A stretch of DNA of 64,000 bases from contig WBMV01005965.1 of assembly GCA_013396655.1 (NCBI GenBank), forward strand, positions 225,596 through 289,595. The letters are read 5' to 3'. The position numbers and the translations under genes are program-made. Numbering within the stretch: position 1 is the first letter of the stretch; every line of letters begins with the position of its first letter. This document shows, piece after piece, positions 14,001 to 29,000 of the stretch. Under the pieces are notes generated by a model. That model was not told the DNA's origin, did not search any database, and saw nothing but the letters and a program-made list of their open reading frames with translations. The stretch is from Campylorhamphus procurvoides. Taxonomy: Eukaryota; Chordata; Aves; Passeriformes; Dendrocolaptidae.

Positions 14001-17000
14001 AGAATAAAGCAGCTTTCTAAGAAAGTGTGCTAAGGGGGAAAGTTTAAGACCTTGCATCCCTCTGAAAAGCATTTACACTTTATCAAAACCTCTACAGAAT
14101 CAGAACATACTATATTCTACTAATAATATCTCTTAATAACCTTGGAACATATACAGAATCTCTTAATCAAGAAGTTTTCTTTGATAATGGTCAAAGCTGG
14201 CATGTCACACTATGTCCTATTTATTTATTTTCAAGTTAGACAACCAGAGTGCTAGGAGGTCACTCTGCACTCTCTGATCTATCTCTCCATGCCACAAAGG
14301 TAAAAGAAAGTGGATTTTGTGTAGGATAATGAAATCCAGGAAAACAGGAACATGCTTATTGAAACACAAAATTCACACAGCATTATAGCCCATCACTAGA
14401 AAAGAGGGTCTGTCGATTCTTTTATCTACCATCCAATTTTGTTAAGGAAAGGAAGGACATTTTCCAGTCTCTCTCATTTGAAAAAGAAGGCAACTCCTCT
14501 TCTTATGAGAGAAGTACAGAGGATTTTCATGTTAATTCCTATCTATATAGGATGAAAGAATCTATACAGTTGTATGAGACATATGCTCACACATGTTCTG
14601 TAAATACAAAGATGCTCTTACATAACTAAGATAGGAGTATCTGTACTTGAAGCCTGTGGTGACATATATAAGAGCTTGCATTTTTTTGTTTTGTTTTGTT
14701 CTGGCTCATAGATAGTAGGACCACATGGATGGCCTGAGGGCCACCAATGAGATTTCTTCATGTCCTGGAAAACAATAGAACAACGTGCAGGTGGGTAACA
14801 AAGTCCCAAGGGCAGGCCCACAGATCCTGTTTGAAATGCTGCTCGATAACCAGGACGTTACAGGCAAAAACTAACAAGAATAGAGGAATCTGCAGAAATT
14901 GCTCAAGGATTGGTGGAGAGAAGGCACACATGTCTCTGACCACTGTGGAGAGAGAAAGGGGGAAAAAATAATAAAAAAATTCTGTCTCTGTTTTAGGAAC
15001 CTTCTAGTTCAACAGGTGACTGATATCACTAGATACTGGCGAAGAAATTATCACAGCAAATCCCAAAATATTTGCCTGAAATGAAATCTTTAAGTCCAGC
15101 ACATGGAAAGACTAGCTCAAGCAACATCACATGCAACTAAGAGGAGCTCAAGGTCCTCGAGGGAAGGTGTACAAGGTCAAATATCTGCAAACACTGTAGC
15201 TAATGGCTCTGTATTTTTCAACTAAAGGCAGAGATGAAACGGTCCCTATATAAAAATCATGTGTCACTCTGCATAGGTACCAACCTATCTATATTCATCA
15301 TGTCCATAGCTGGACACGAACCCACACTGAAAGTTTGGGAATTGCACTGAAGCCAAGGAACTACTTGCTTCTTAAATTACTAAGCAGAGCACAGCCCCTT
15401 TCAAACTGGGCTTTATAACTGAATATAAAGCTACTTTGAGTTTAAAGAAGAGGCAGAATGAAATTATGAACATGGAGAAGTGATGAAGTCCTAACTTCAC
15501 ACCTTTGTAGCCTCCTAACAAATCTTAAACAAATTAATGAATAGAAGATGCCATACCACGTTCTGGTATGCCATAGCCACAATCTCCAGGGAAGAAGTAT
15601 TGACAGAAGAACCCTAACAACCATTTAAGACCATAGCCTGTTTAGTTTCTCCTTTACAATTCCACTATTAATAGGATACTAAGTCTGCTGCATTACTGGC
15701 ACTTGCTTAACAACTTAGAGAGCAGCTTTCAAACTGATGAGAGAATAAGTGATTATGGGCAAATACAGATTTTGAGTACCAAAAAAAGGTATGCAGGAAG
15801 TGAAAAATTCAAAAGCCTCTCTTTCAGCCTCTCAGTCCTTGTTTTTCTGGACAGGAGGTTGGGAGGAAATAACAGATAATCAGAAAGCCAAGCATGAGGT
15901 AGGATTTTTTACTTGCAGAACACAAAAAGAGAAGAAAGGTAGAAGTGGGATAATGCCTCGATCCAAAGCTCTTTTTCTTCTTTACATCAGGTTAGCCAGG
16001 AAGACAACTTGCAGTGAAGCAATTCTTCAGTAGATCAGGGTAAGAAAGAGGTATTCAATAATGCCTATGTTAATATGTTAAATGTTCCCTAGTGTTAAAA
16101 AGGCCTACTTAAATATTACACCCTTGCTAATATTTATCAGCTGTATATCTGTGCCCTTTGCTAACTTCACTTGCCTCTTCCTCACTGCTGTTATCCTCTT
16201 TTTCTTTTTCATCCTCTTCCTCTTCCTCAGCTTCACTGCTGGAGCTGTCTTCTTTCAATTCCGTTTTCCAGTTACTAGGAACAGTTCTGTTTTTACGGAA
16301 TTCAAGGGCTTGGTCAAAAGCTGTAAAAGAACCAGCATTTGTTAGTACTGCAGGAAGTTTTACCACATGTTTCAATAAAAAAACCCAGTAGTCAGGGGTG
16401 AAGGGGAAGGGGAGAAGAAGGAAAGACTGCTAATTAACAATTTCACCCCCAAATTGAAAGAACCTCAACAGCCACTCCCTGTTGTCCATCCTTACCTGTC
16501 TTACCCAGTTAAATGGCCTAGTGTTTTCTGCACATCAAGCTATTCAGAGCTATTACTAGCATTACTACCATGTTAATGTTCATAGAGACAAATAAGCACC
16601 TTCTGCACAGGGTATGTATGAAAATTTAATTGAGAAAACCCATATCTAACAGGTTTACACTGCGGTTTTTATACATTGAACAGGGAGGACAAGGAGGAAG
16701 AAACAAGCAAAAGTTAAATTCTAAGTTTCATCACACTAACTTACACTTTCAAATTAATCTACGATTCCAGATCCCTGAGAGTCTGCAAAGGTAACTTACT
16801 TGTAGCTATTAGGGATACTACTGTGATACTTCTATGAAGATCTAAAGCAAACAGAGAAATACTAAAAGAACCTATAGAGCCAACCTGTGCTGTATGATTA
16901 TACACTTTGTTTGGCACACTTGAAACAAGTGTGGTAGGTGGGGGGAGGCATGTTGGGTTTTGTGGGTTGTCAGGTTTTATTGGTTGTTTAGAAGAAGTTC

Positions 17001-20000
17001 CTCTAGCTTCTCAGAAGTGTTTTCCTTCAACACACTATTCTATAGGAAAAGATCCTGTATTTTAGCATTTTTAAGACATGAACCCATCTGCCATAAATTT
17101 AGTCCATATTTATGTGACTAAGTAAATACATACATATGTTTTCTCATAGAAAGTTATTTTTACCTTGTTTTAACAAAGCATCAGGCTTTGGTGAAGTTTC
17201 ACTAATCTCCCGGACATCTTTTCTTGGCACAGAAACGCTAGATAATTTAGAAAGTGTTAAAAAAAATTGTAATATTTTAAAGGTAGAACTAATAGTACAA
17301 TACAGAGCTATCATTGAGACTATAAGAAACTTAAAGAAAAATATGAAGTATATCTTGACAATTCTATAGTGTTAGTTTGGTACAGTATTAGTCTGTGGAT
17401 TAAAACCAGAAATGCTACATGAAATTGGTTTGACTACCTACATGCATTCACTGCATACTAAAGAAAGCATACTAATTCCCTGAACAGGTAGCTTCTGGAA
17501 TCTCCCAAATACATAATACTTAACAAAACCTTCACGTTAAATTAAACTGAGATCTAAATTGAGAATTTTAGATCTCACTTAAAACATAAATGAATATTTG
17601 TATAAATTGTCAGCGTGAAACAAAAGAGTTCCAAATTTAAACAACAAAGCCCTTTCTGATTTCTGCTGTGGCTATAATCAAGGAAGCAAATCTCAACTGC
17701 AGTTCTGTGGGATTGGAGATAGATATGTGCTTGTGTGCACACGTGTGTGCCTCTCTGGTGACAGGAACTGATGCCTGAAAAACTATCAAATGCTAAAGTG
17801 ATAGCCTAGACTTATTACGTAATTAAACTATAACAAAAGTTAAATGCTTCAATATCCTTTCTGCAAAACATTGTTAAATTGAACCAAGCCAAATAAATAT
17901 CTAACCCTTCTCTTAAAATAAAAACTAAAACCTAGCAAAAGAATTCTATTGACATGAGTTAAAGAACACAAAGATCCTTATTCTGTTGCAAACAACATTC
18001 AGTCTGGTTTTCTACATTTTTCTATTCTTTTTCCTACTTTTAGTAGTATTACAGGTCTTTTCAAGGGACATGATAAGACGCAGTTGCAGTCTAGACTGAG
18101 ATAAACATATGCCTTACTACCTCGAAACAAGAAAGAGGATTTCTGTGCATGCATGTGGTGTACGTGCACGAAGGCACACACCCCCACCCATCCTTCTGTA
18201 GCTCGATAAGCTTATGGCCATAGCCTCTACAAAGCACTGCTCTACTCCAACCACAGCAGGAAAGAGTCTCAGGCAATTCTTGAAGTCACATAATAGTGCT
18301 TTGTTTGCCACAATTATGACAATGAAATTAAAACTAAGACAGATACATTTATTCACCCCATTATTAGTAATGACAAAGTTCAAGACTGATTTCATTAGAG
18401 TGTAGGCTGTTAGCAGTTTTTTAAACATTAGAAAAATCTTGGCAGAAACTTACTGAGCTTACTGATGTTATTAATACCTTACCCAACACATGTCATACTA
18501 CATTTCACTTGACTGGTATAAATTTTGTTCATTTATCAACCTCTACATTCCTACTCACAATTTGCCATCCTTGAAAGAGCGAACGAGAATATTGTCTTTT
18601 TTCACTGCAATATCATCACTACAGTCTGGACAGACCACCTGCAAAAATATTACAAAAGCAAAGTTTAGAGAGAAAAAGGAAAAACGAGAGAGTAATAGAT
18701 ACCAATGCTTCTCAAACAGCTTTGGGCTCATTTCTCTTTAGCAATGTTGAGATGAGAGCAACTGAGATCCCTCAAAACACAGGAGTGATGACGTCCTGAA
18801 ATTACAGAATGCATGAGTTCATGCTCACTACCTAGGGAGAACAGACAGCTGCTGCCAGAGACGTAAGAACAGCATTCCAACAACTAAGTATCTGTCATGC
18901 CACTACAGCTTATTCTAGGCCTCATCCTAAAAAGAAAGTCCACAAATGTTGCCACCTGAGTTACAGACTACTTCTGAAAACTTCCAGAAATGGCAAGGAT
19001 GTAATCATGTACAGTGTAAAAAAATGAAGGCTTACAGGACTTATGACATGAAATTTTATAATGGAAGACTTTTAGTCATCTACCTAGGAGAGAAGAGAGG
19101 CTCAAGTACAAGTATTACGATACATTCTTTAATTCAAGATGTAGACTAATCAAGTCCAGCACTGGAACAAAATATTACTTCTTGCAAACTTAAAAGCTAT
19201 TAAAGTTTCGTTAAACCAGATTTTTTTCACTAAAAAGCTTCAGAAATTTAACTTAAAAAATCTATCTATTGAATTTCCAGAGTTATAGAACAAAAAACAC
19301 AACCCTCTTCATCTCTCATTTCTCTTCTCTCAAAATGTGTATAGTTCCCTGAAAGTTAGGAAAATTATGGCTGCTATAAACCCCAAGGAGGAGCAATGAC
19401 TTCAGCCCAGGTAAATACCTCCTCTCTTCCTTCAACTGTTGCTTTTCAGTCCTAATATTCCACCAAACACACAGGTACTGTGTGACAAAAGCTTTTTCTT
19501 CTTCCTTACATAGGTCACCAGTCATACAGCATTGCAAAAGGTAAATGATTTGGAAAAAACAGAGTTGCATAAGCTAAATATGAGAGCATAAGCTAGACCA
19601 TAGACTAGAGTACAGGCTTCTCAGGAGAAACAGAACTTAACAGCCTAACTCTTAAAATCCAGTGCATTCTACAGTCTTCAAAGAAATTACTTTACAAAAC
19701 TACAACATCCTAATTGAAATGCAGTTGGAAATATAGTTTGCAATATTGAGGTAAAACACAGCGATTATCATCCTCTATTTTAGGCAGGTGCAAATTCTAG
19801 CTCTTTAAAGATGGAGAAAGGCCCTTTAGCTGTAGGTTTTCTAGAACCATCAAGATCTTCATAGTCAGAAATCCATTCAGAGGTTGGAAAACAGCTTACC
19901 ACAACCTCATCTAGTGCCTTTACGTCAAGCAACATCAATTTTGCCTGAATTAAGTTTGCACAATTTCCTTGCAAAACAAACTCCACTGGAGTTTGTTTTC

Positions 20001-23000
20001 TCACTCCATAGGAGGATGAAAGAGATGATCCTATGTAAACTCAATTTTCTGAAAATGCTGCAGGCACATTTCTTCACTACACCTTCCAAAAGCCTTTAAG
20101 TACACATTAAGCAATGCTATAAAATTTACTAAATCACACTCTGTGACCAAAGGAGCAACTTCTAGGCCTTTTTACCTTCTCCCCAGAACCAACAAAAACA
20201 AGCAAGCAAACACTGCAAAAAAAAATCCCAACCCTAACACGCACACAGGATTAAAACAACATAGCTCATCACTGAGTCCTCAGAATAATTTTTACCAAAT
20301 TTAGACCTCTACAGTTTTAGATTTCTAAGTGACAGGCTGTCTGGTTATAGGGCTGATATCCAAAATACTCAGTTTCCACTACTAATCTTAATTGTTATTT
20401 GCTGTAAAGGTTTAGACTAATCCCTGGACTTCTTTTCACATAATAAACTTGCACAAAGTCCTCTGTGCTTATACACAAAGTCTATCTGTACACATAACAA
20501 AATAAACCTGAATTTTCATTTGACTGTTCACATAATTACACTCACCATAATATGAAGGTAACAAAATTTATCAGTAATAAGATAAGATTGCTTTGTTGAT
20601 ACAGTGGAGGTAACCTGCTTACAAGGCAAAAGAGCCGAGAGGCATAGCTACTGGGGATTATAACAACAGGAAAAAAATTAAAAGCGGTATGATGCAGAAC
20701 TATAAACCTGATTACTAAAGTAAGAGTTGATCTAGGATAAGCTATTTCAGAGTTAACCAGCTTCACCCTCCAACTTTAACCCCCTCCTGCTCCTCATCCA
20801 TTGAAGGAAGCTTTCCACTAAGGAGTGTTTCCAATCTTCATCTGAAAGCCAAAGAAGCGATCGTGTATCTTTCATGTACCTTTGGAGCAGAAGCAACAAT
20901 TCAGTTACTCTTTAAGGTCTGACCCACACCTCTCTTGAGCAGCACTACATCAGTCACAGTACAGCCCAAAGCCTACCATGGAAACTGGTCTCTGTCATGT
21001 GCATGGCCAGAAGGGCAAACTCAACAGTGTGACATAAAACTGCTCAAACCAGACTCACTGACCACTTCTCTGAGTGCAGCTGGGAGGCAGGTGATATTGC
21101 ATCAATCTTGGTGACAGCGTTTAGTAAAGAAACATCTCAATTTTTCTTGGTTATTCCTGAAAACCTCTCTTAAAGCTATCTGCCACTAGCATGGTATCTC
21201 CTGGCTGTACGTTCTGCCCTCTTTTTTGCTGTAAAAGACTTCAATGACTCATTTTCTTCCAACGACTTCACCAAAAGAAGTCCTGCTGGAAAGCCACTGG
21301 ACTGCATTACAAGACACAGCAGGTGACAAGTAGAAAGCTGCAATTGAGAGCTATTGCACACACGAAGAACAGTTAAATGTTCCTGTACAGCATCTTTTCG
21401 AAAGCAAAGCACAAGTCTTCCTGAAATTAGATAAGCATGTTCAGCTTTCATTGCCAGAGAGAAATAAATCAAATATTTACAATTAATAAAAAATATTTTC
21501 AAAGCATTATACTAGAAGGTACTACATACAGAAATACATTAATTTCCAAATATATGTCAGGCTATATGCAATCCCTAGATTAGCTGTGATATTTTATTGT
21601 AATTTTGTTTAAAAGTGTCTTTAAGCCAGAATAAAGGAAGGGAGAAAATATCTGTACTGAAAGGCTACAATGTGAATTTAAAGGAAATTGTCAGTCTCCA
21701 CCATCTACCACAGTGACCAAGATGAAACATCTGATTTTATTATCAAATGTGTTTATACTGATCCTTGAAAAATAATGTCTACATAATCAATAAACTTCCC
21801 CTTTCTTTGTACTTTATATTTTCTTTCTTGATAAAACTCAGTAATTCAAAAACTTGACATGCAATGGCCTAGGAAAAAAGCCCTGAAATTTTAGTTCGAT
21901 AGTACTAAACACAGTGCTGAGCTAGAATTAGGTCAACAAGCTCTGGTTGTTTGGGAAAACTAAGGCACATCAGCAATCCCTTTTTTGTAAACAAATATAT
22001 TTAGATATATAATATTTCCTGTAACTATTATGATACAGTACTATTTGAAGAACCATATGAAGTTCTAATATAGAACAGCAAAATTTAAAAAACCCACACT
22101 TCTCTTTGGTTCCTAGAAAATGAAAGAAAGCTTTACTAAATTATAATAGAGATGAAATTCTTACCAAGGCTGGAAACCACAGAGCTTTCTTTTTATCCAC
22201 ACTGAAGCAGTCCACGCACACAACTTTTCCTAATAACTCATCACTTTGCTTCCTATCATCTTCATCTTCATCGCTGGAAGAGGATGAAGATTCTTCTTCA
22301 GGACTAAATAACAGAAAGAGACTTAAAACTCAACCATCCAAACTTGCATATTATAATCACAGGAGATCCAAAGCTAATGGTTGAAGAGGCATAAGTAATA
22401 GTGACTTGAATTGCTTGTTAAGTGTTTTAGCATAAGAATTAGTAGAAATATTTATAATTACAGTATAGTAACAATTCAAACATTACAAACAGAGAAATGC
22501 ACATTTACTAGTAATCCATGCAAATACCAAACAAAACACCACCATGCATCCACATGGAGGAAGAGAAATGCACTGTCAGGGCATTCAAAGTGAGACCGCT
22601 CTGCCCTGCACAAGCACTGTTCAAAAATACTGTTGCAGTTGTAGTTTTGGACCAACGTTAAAAGCTAAACTGTTTTTTTTCTCCCTCTTAATCTCTCTAG
22701 GCTTTTACTTCAACAGCCATATAGAATAAAAGGCTGTTTTGAGAGAGGACAAATCTCTGAAGAAGAAGCATCAATTATAAAGATGAATAGTGAAGAGAAA
22801 AAGAAGTCTTATTTATCTTTAAACAGTTGGTCTTTAAAGATGTGCAGTGAAGCATTTCGGTGACTGTTTCAATTTTACATTGAATGAAGTGCTGGAATGT
22901 AAGTAGATGAGCAAAGGTGCAAATACATTTTGATTTTAAAAGGTTTTCGCTCACAGTTTTGACTGTTCAAGTAAAAAGTTGCATCTGGTTTTAACCATAT

Positions 23001-26000
23001 GGGGACACAAAACCACTACAACTAAAATTACCTGCAACGGATTAACAAAAAAATAAAACAAAAAACCCTCAGCACTCCTGACGCTCTCTAGGTATCTTTT
23101 TCACTAGTAACTTTGAAGGCTAATTCTCAGAAAATATACGGCATGTTCGATGAGCACAACAAGCATGATTTTAAAAGCTATCTTCTGTTTTTCACATAAC
23201 TGCTTTTGAGTATAAAATTCAGTATTAACAAAAAAGTCAGAGCTAGCATTCATGTAACAGAAGACAGCTGATGTTACAGTTGAAGGTGAATTACTATGTT
23301 TCCTTTTCACCATCTTAATTTTATGTTATTTCCAGTGCTGATAAAGCATTATTTTGGGGATTTTTCACAACTTTTTTTTTTAAGCAGTGGTTTCTTTTAA
23401 ATACTGCACAGAAGTCTTTCAGGCTGCTTTCTGCAGCTCAACAATCTCTTGTGGGAAGAGAAAGAAGTCAAGAACTAGAGAGAAAGGCAAAACTATTTTA
23501 GAGAGTCTACTTCCTAGCTCAGTTATGCCAGCATCTGTGCAACTTGTCTTTTTACTGAGTGTGTTGCTTCTGATATAAAAATGTCCTGCACAGTTATGGA
23601 AACAGAGAAGACAACAACCCAGTCACACACAACAAAGATGCTGCCATCATGTTTTCTGTGGTAGCATCAGCTTCTTCCTTCCCTACATCACAAATTAGTA
23701 AATCAACAATTTCACCAGTAAATTTATAGCACCTCTACATATATAGGGCAACATTTATGTCAAGCTACCAAAAAGAGTTCAAAAAGTTTGCCCAAGCACA
23801 AGAACCAGTACCACCTAAAAACTTAAACCAAAACAAAAAACAAGAGCAAACCACACATACAGAAAAATAAAGAAACCCCACAAACAACTGAGAACAGTCA
23901 CTGGATTACTCAACACCGATTTATCAAGATCAAAACTACTGATTTTGGCACCCAGGAAATGAAGTCATTACTCTTGAGCTTTGTTTTTCTACGGTAAGCT
24001 TTGCTGCAAACCATAACAGAAGTAACAGGCAGAAACTGTTACACAGGAAGTTCCACCCGAACATGAGAAAGAACTTCTTTACTGTGCAGGTGACTGCGCA
24101 CTGGAACAGACTGCCCAGAGAGGCTGTGGAGTTTCCTTCACTGGAGATACTCCAGAACCGTCTGGATGCAATCCTGTGCAATGCACTCTAGGATGACCCT
24201 GTTGGAGCAGGAAGGCTGGTGGTACCAGGTGACCTACTGTGTTTCCTCTCAACATGACCCCTTCTGTGACTCTGTAATAATGTTCACCTATTTCTAAAAG
24301 TCCTTCAGAGATCCTGTGATGAGAAACCAATGGTCTACAGGAGGATTCTGGTGCCTTGCATAAAGACTTCATGTCAGCTGGACAAAGACTGCATTGTCAT
24401 GATTTTGAGTTCAACACAATTATAACACTAATCTGACTATAGCTGAACATCACATTTTCACTTGGTATCCCACTTTAGTTGTTATTTAACGAAACCAAGA
24501 ACAACTCTTGCCTCTACCTGGTACTATTTTAAATACTGATTACACAAAGACCTGAAATGCTTATATGCAACAATACATATGAACTTGACTTTCAATCTGA
24601 GTGCTAAACATTTTTCATCCAGCCTCCTGTTTTTTGAACAAGAGAAGCTTGAACATACAAATAACAAAACTTCACACACACTGAAAGCTTCGAAGTTGAA
24701 TACACACAGCACAGGTATCAAGATGTTTAACTTACATATGATTCGATCTCCTTCCTCTGTTTGTTTTCTTTCCTATAACAGGAGTCCCAAAGTGTTCAGG
24801 ATTGGTGAGTGGAAGTTGATCTAATGTCTGTCGAAATGTAGAAATACATATATATACACACATATGAAAAACCTGGCATCAGTTATTCCCCAAACCACAG
24901 GCTTCATTTTTTGTTTTTTATATAAACTCTCATTACAAAAGAAATACATAAGTACATCATAAATGTCATGCTTCGATTTTAAAAAGGCAATGTGTTTTGG
25001 TTCATTTTCTTTTCCAACACTTTCTCTGCACCACTGAATAATTAATTTTTGTCCAACACACACAGACAATTCTTCCCAGAAGTCCTGCCTTTGGACCTTA
25101 AAAACACAGAGAAACAATTATCAGGTATTCTGCTGACCTGGGATATTCCATCTCTATTGGATCAATTTTCTGCCTGTCCTGTCATTACACCAAACATCCA
25201 ATCATCTACTTAAAAATGAACAAAGGTCCCCTTTGAAATGAAGCTGCAAGAGAACTCAGTAGCAGCAAACATGACAAGCTAATTGTAACTTTTTGTTAGT
25301 AATTCATAATTTGGTATGTGAGAGAGATTCTAAAACAATTTAAAAGAGGCTGCTATATTGATAACTGAGAGGGTGCTAATTGATGCCTTATCAGCATCAA
25401 AACAAAAAGAGAGGGAGAGAAAAAAACTTTCCCTGTTCAGGAAGAATGGTTCTATAGAAAGAATTCATGGACATGAAGTATCTTTCTTCCCCTAAGCCTG
25501 CTGTTAGCTATTTAAATTATAACCATTCCAGATTTAAAGGCTCCTGATACACAGGAGTTTTTTGTAAAGCCACTTACTCTTTTTCTTTGAAAGAAGGGAG
25601 AAAGCCTTCCAAATTAAAAAGCCCTCCTACTTAAACTTCTTTATTGTGTATGAGTTTTTAAACATGTAGCACCAACAAGAATCTCAAACGTATTGAGTGT
25701 CACAGAACTAACACAGGGACAATAAAACTGGCTTTTTAAAATCTGAAAATAAATGGCATGACTACTTCTGAGCATGGTGGACACCCTAAAAGATTCTGCA
25801 CCACACACTTGGGAAGTCAGAGATGAAGCTAAAGTAACATCACAACAACTGTGGAGCACTGGCCTAATTAAAAAAGAAATTTGAGATGCAATTTTCCCTG
25901 CTGAGTAGCTGTGCAATCACAAGGTAATTATTAGAAATGCACAACATGTGTTTCATTGAGGGCTGGTGACAATGAATTGCAAACCAGTGACTTTTGGCAA

Positions 26001-29000
26001 AACATCAAAAGCTAGGACAATAAAAAAGATGGTAAAATAAAAAGTAGACATCATCTAAATATAAAGTTGCTTTGAATCTGACAAAATAATACAAATTATT
26101 CTACTGCAGCCAAACAGGTCACAAAGCAAAATATACAGAATCAAATTTTAAACCTTCAGGTAATATGTCTGTAAACATATCAAAATAGTATTTATGGAAC
26201 AGAAAAAATCTAATCTTCAGTTCTGTTGATCATTAATAACAGAGCTAATTGAAGAAATACAATCTTATGGCATCTGTATCTGAATCCAGACTGAGGGCAT
26301 CTAATTAAGGCTCTTTCTTTACGCGTGTTTATTTCAGACTTAGGATTCTAGAGGGTATCTGAATCTTCAAAAGAATGAAGTACACAAAAACCAAGCCCAG
26401 CTGACTACAATACAAACAGCATATTTATGCAGAGCAAAAATCCCTGTCTCCAGTAGCTGTCCAATAAGCAAACATGTTTACATAAATCTGCCCATCAGTC
26501 CAGATTGTCTTACATAATATGAAGGAACAACACTCGTTCTGAAATCCCAACTATTCAAAATCTGCTACAAAGGTGTGCACACTTTAACATGCAAGCAAAC
26601 CTTTAAGACATGAATCAGCTTCAAAATACTGATAACTGTTGACAAATTCACAAGTAACAGCAATTTATTACTGGCTTTTTAAAAGTATTCATCTTTCAGG
26701 TTTATCAGCTATTACAAATCTTGATCTATCTAAAATCCAGAAGAACTGTGAAAAGTACATAAATTTTTTATGTTGGAATATATATTAATTTTTGTGTCAT
26801 AATTATATTGTGATTTTCCCCAATTGATACTTACAGATGATTTCTTATGCAAAGCAGAGCAGTTGTGTGATTGCAATTTTTTGTGTGATCTACAATCTGT
26901 GAACCATCAATAATGTAAAAATGAAAAAGACTGAATGCTAATTTTGTTTCTTAACTTACACAGTTTGATGAAATCTAATTGTATTTCTTCATTTTATGAA
27001 AGGATAAGTCAGACCCTGTAGACTGTACTTTACACAACCTCCATTTTTAGTAGCATGGATGTACACAACATACTAAAGACTGAGGCACTGAAAATATAAC
27101 TTTTAATTTTTTCTAAATAAAAAGTTGTAGTACAAAAATCCTTCAATTACCTCACTTTCAGCAAAATGTCTTTCTCCTTTTAAACACAGGGAAGAGCGTC
27201 TCAGAGTCTTCTCATCACCATCATCAAATACTGTCAACAGGTAACAAGTGAAAAAAGAAAAAAAACCTCATTTTAAATCAAGATATTATCCATTCATTTA
27301 GATGTCAGATAGAACGGCATATATATTTTTGTAGCTAATTCTTAAAGCCATACCTGGATAATGCTGCATATCCAGTAAAGCATTTCACAGATTGACCAAA
27401 TACACTGGCTGCTGTATCACCATAACTTGCATATGTTAAAAGAATCTTTAATAATCAGTAGTTGAGCGGACAATTCATGGATCAGGGCACAAAATTAAAT
27501 AGATACTAGAATTCAAAAACTATTCTTCTAACATTTACAATTTTTATAGAACTTAATATTATGTAACCAGAACTCATACAATATTGAAGGAGAAGCTATG
27601 TTTACTACGGAGAAACAAATGGATATTTACAGCAAAAAATTACAACGTTGTAAGAAAGTTCAATGTCTTTCTCCATTGACTTCATTCAACTATGCTATAA
27701 AGCAACAGTGATATCAGCCTAAGGAAGATGACAATAGTCAAAGTGCTGACAATCATCAAAACCAGCTGCACTGACAGAACTGTGGAGCTCCCAGTTTCTA
27801 GACTTTTTGCAACCTCTGCTATCACTAGGCCAACTGGAAACATGTTCGTAATACAGTTGATTCAGCTACATAATCCTTTTGAATCCTGAAATACACTGCA
27901 TGTGGGGTCTTCAGAAGCTGATAAACTGGTCATATAAAAAGGAAGCTTTTGTCAAGGCTTCTTCAGGTACTTAAAAGATGAAAACTCTGAAAAAGTTTTT
28001 ATTCTCAGGCTTTGCTTATACTGTTCAGTGAGACAAGAACAGATCTCTTCTTCCCTCCTAAACATGGTAACAACTACATTCTTGTCTCCATACTGCAGTG
28101 ACCTTGAAGATTTTTGTGGGCACGGAAACACCACCACAGTTAGATTAAAATATTACATTAAAAAAAAAAAGTTTCTGCAATTTCTTAACATGTCTCTTTC
28201 ACCTTCATTCGAATCTTCTGTCTATCAACAGGTCAAAATAACATTTTTAGGAGAGTGACTGTCAACCAGGAAGATTACAGAGATGACTTTTCAGCCATGT
28301 CTAGCTTTCAGATAGTGGGTGCTATACTCTTCAACATTTAGTAATTTAAATAAAACTATACAAAAAGAAACAAGGTACACCAAAATTCTTGACTAGTACT
28401 TATTTGATATAAAAGAAACTTTTATTTAGATCTGAGAATTTTTCATCTCTGGGCAAAATTCAGTACTGTTGATAACAAACTTCCACTTGTGACTACCTTT
28501 CCCCAGTTCGTACTGTATACTACAATAAGTGTTGAACACTGTTCAGTGATAAAGTATCAGCCAGAGATGCACATTTGTAAGTTCAAAATTTGTTGAAAAA
28601 TATCAATGTCAAGAACTGCACACAACACTGTGCAGATTTGAAACTGCACCTCAAATGGTCAACACATAATTAAGCCCCCTCTAGGTTAAGTGAAATAGAA
28701 GGCAGCAGGTTCCTAATTTAGTTTGTGTTAATTAAGATAACAGTCTCCTTACATAATGAGAAACAAAGAGAAAGAAAACCTATCCACTTCAGGAGATAAG
28801 CTGACTACAGCAGAGGTAAACCTATTCAGAGCTAGGTAGGTAGCCACATTATAAATCCTGTGTGGTAATCTGCTTGTGGCCTCTTCCCTGCCAGAGGGAT
28901 TTCTAATCTTGTTCCATAACTTGAATACTTCCAGAGGAAAAGCTTCACCACCCTGAAAGCCTTGCGCCGCCAGCATGGCACATGTGGCTGTAATGCGTAT

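Noticed and set aside
16167..16175. GT donor four bases downstream of the exon 10 GC donor
   Set aside because: Using it shifts frame and reaches a TGA within exon 11, while the GC donor restores the exact family sequence.
16127..16375. Stand-alone 82-residue acidic protein
   Set aside because: It is ARID4B exon 10 with intron read-through at both ends (residues after SSEEE come from the intron).
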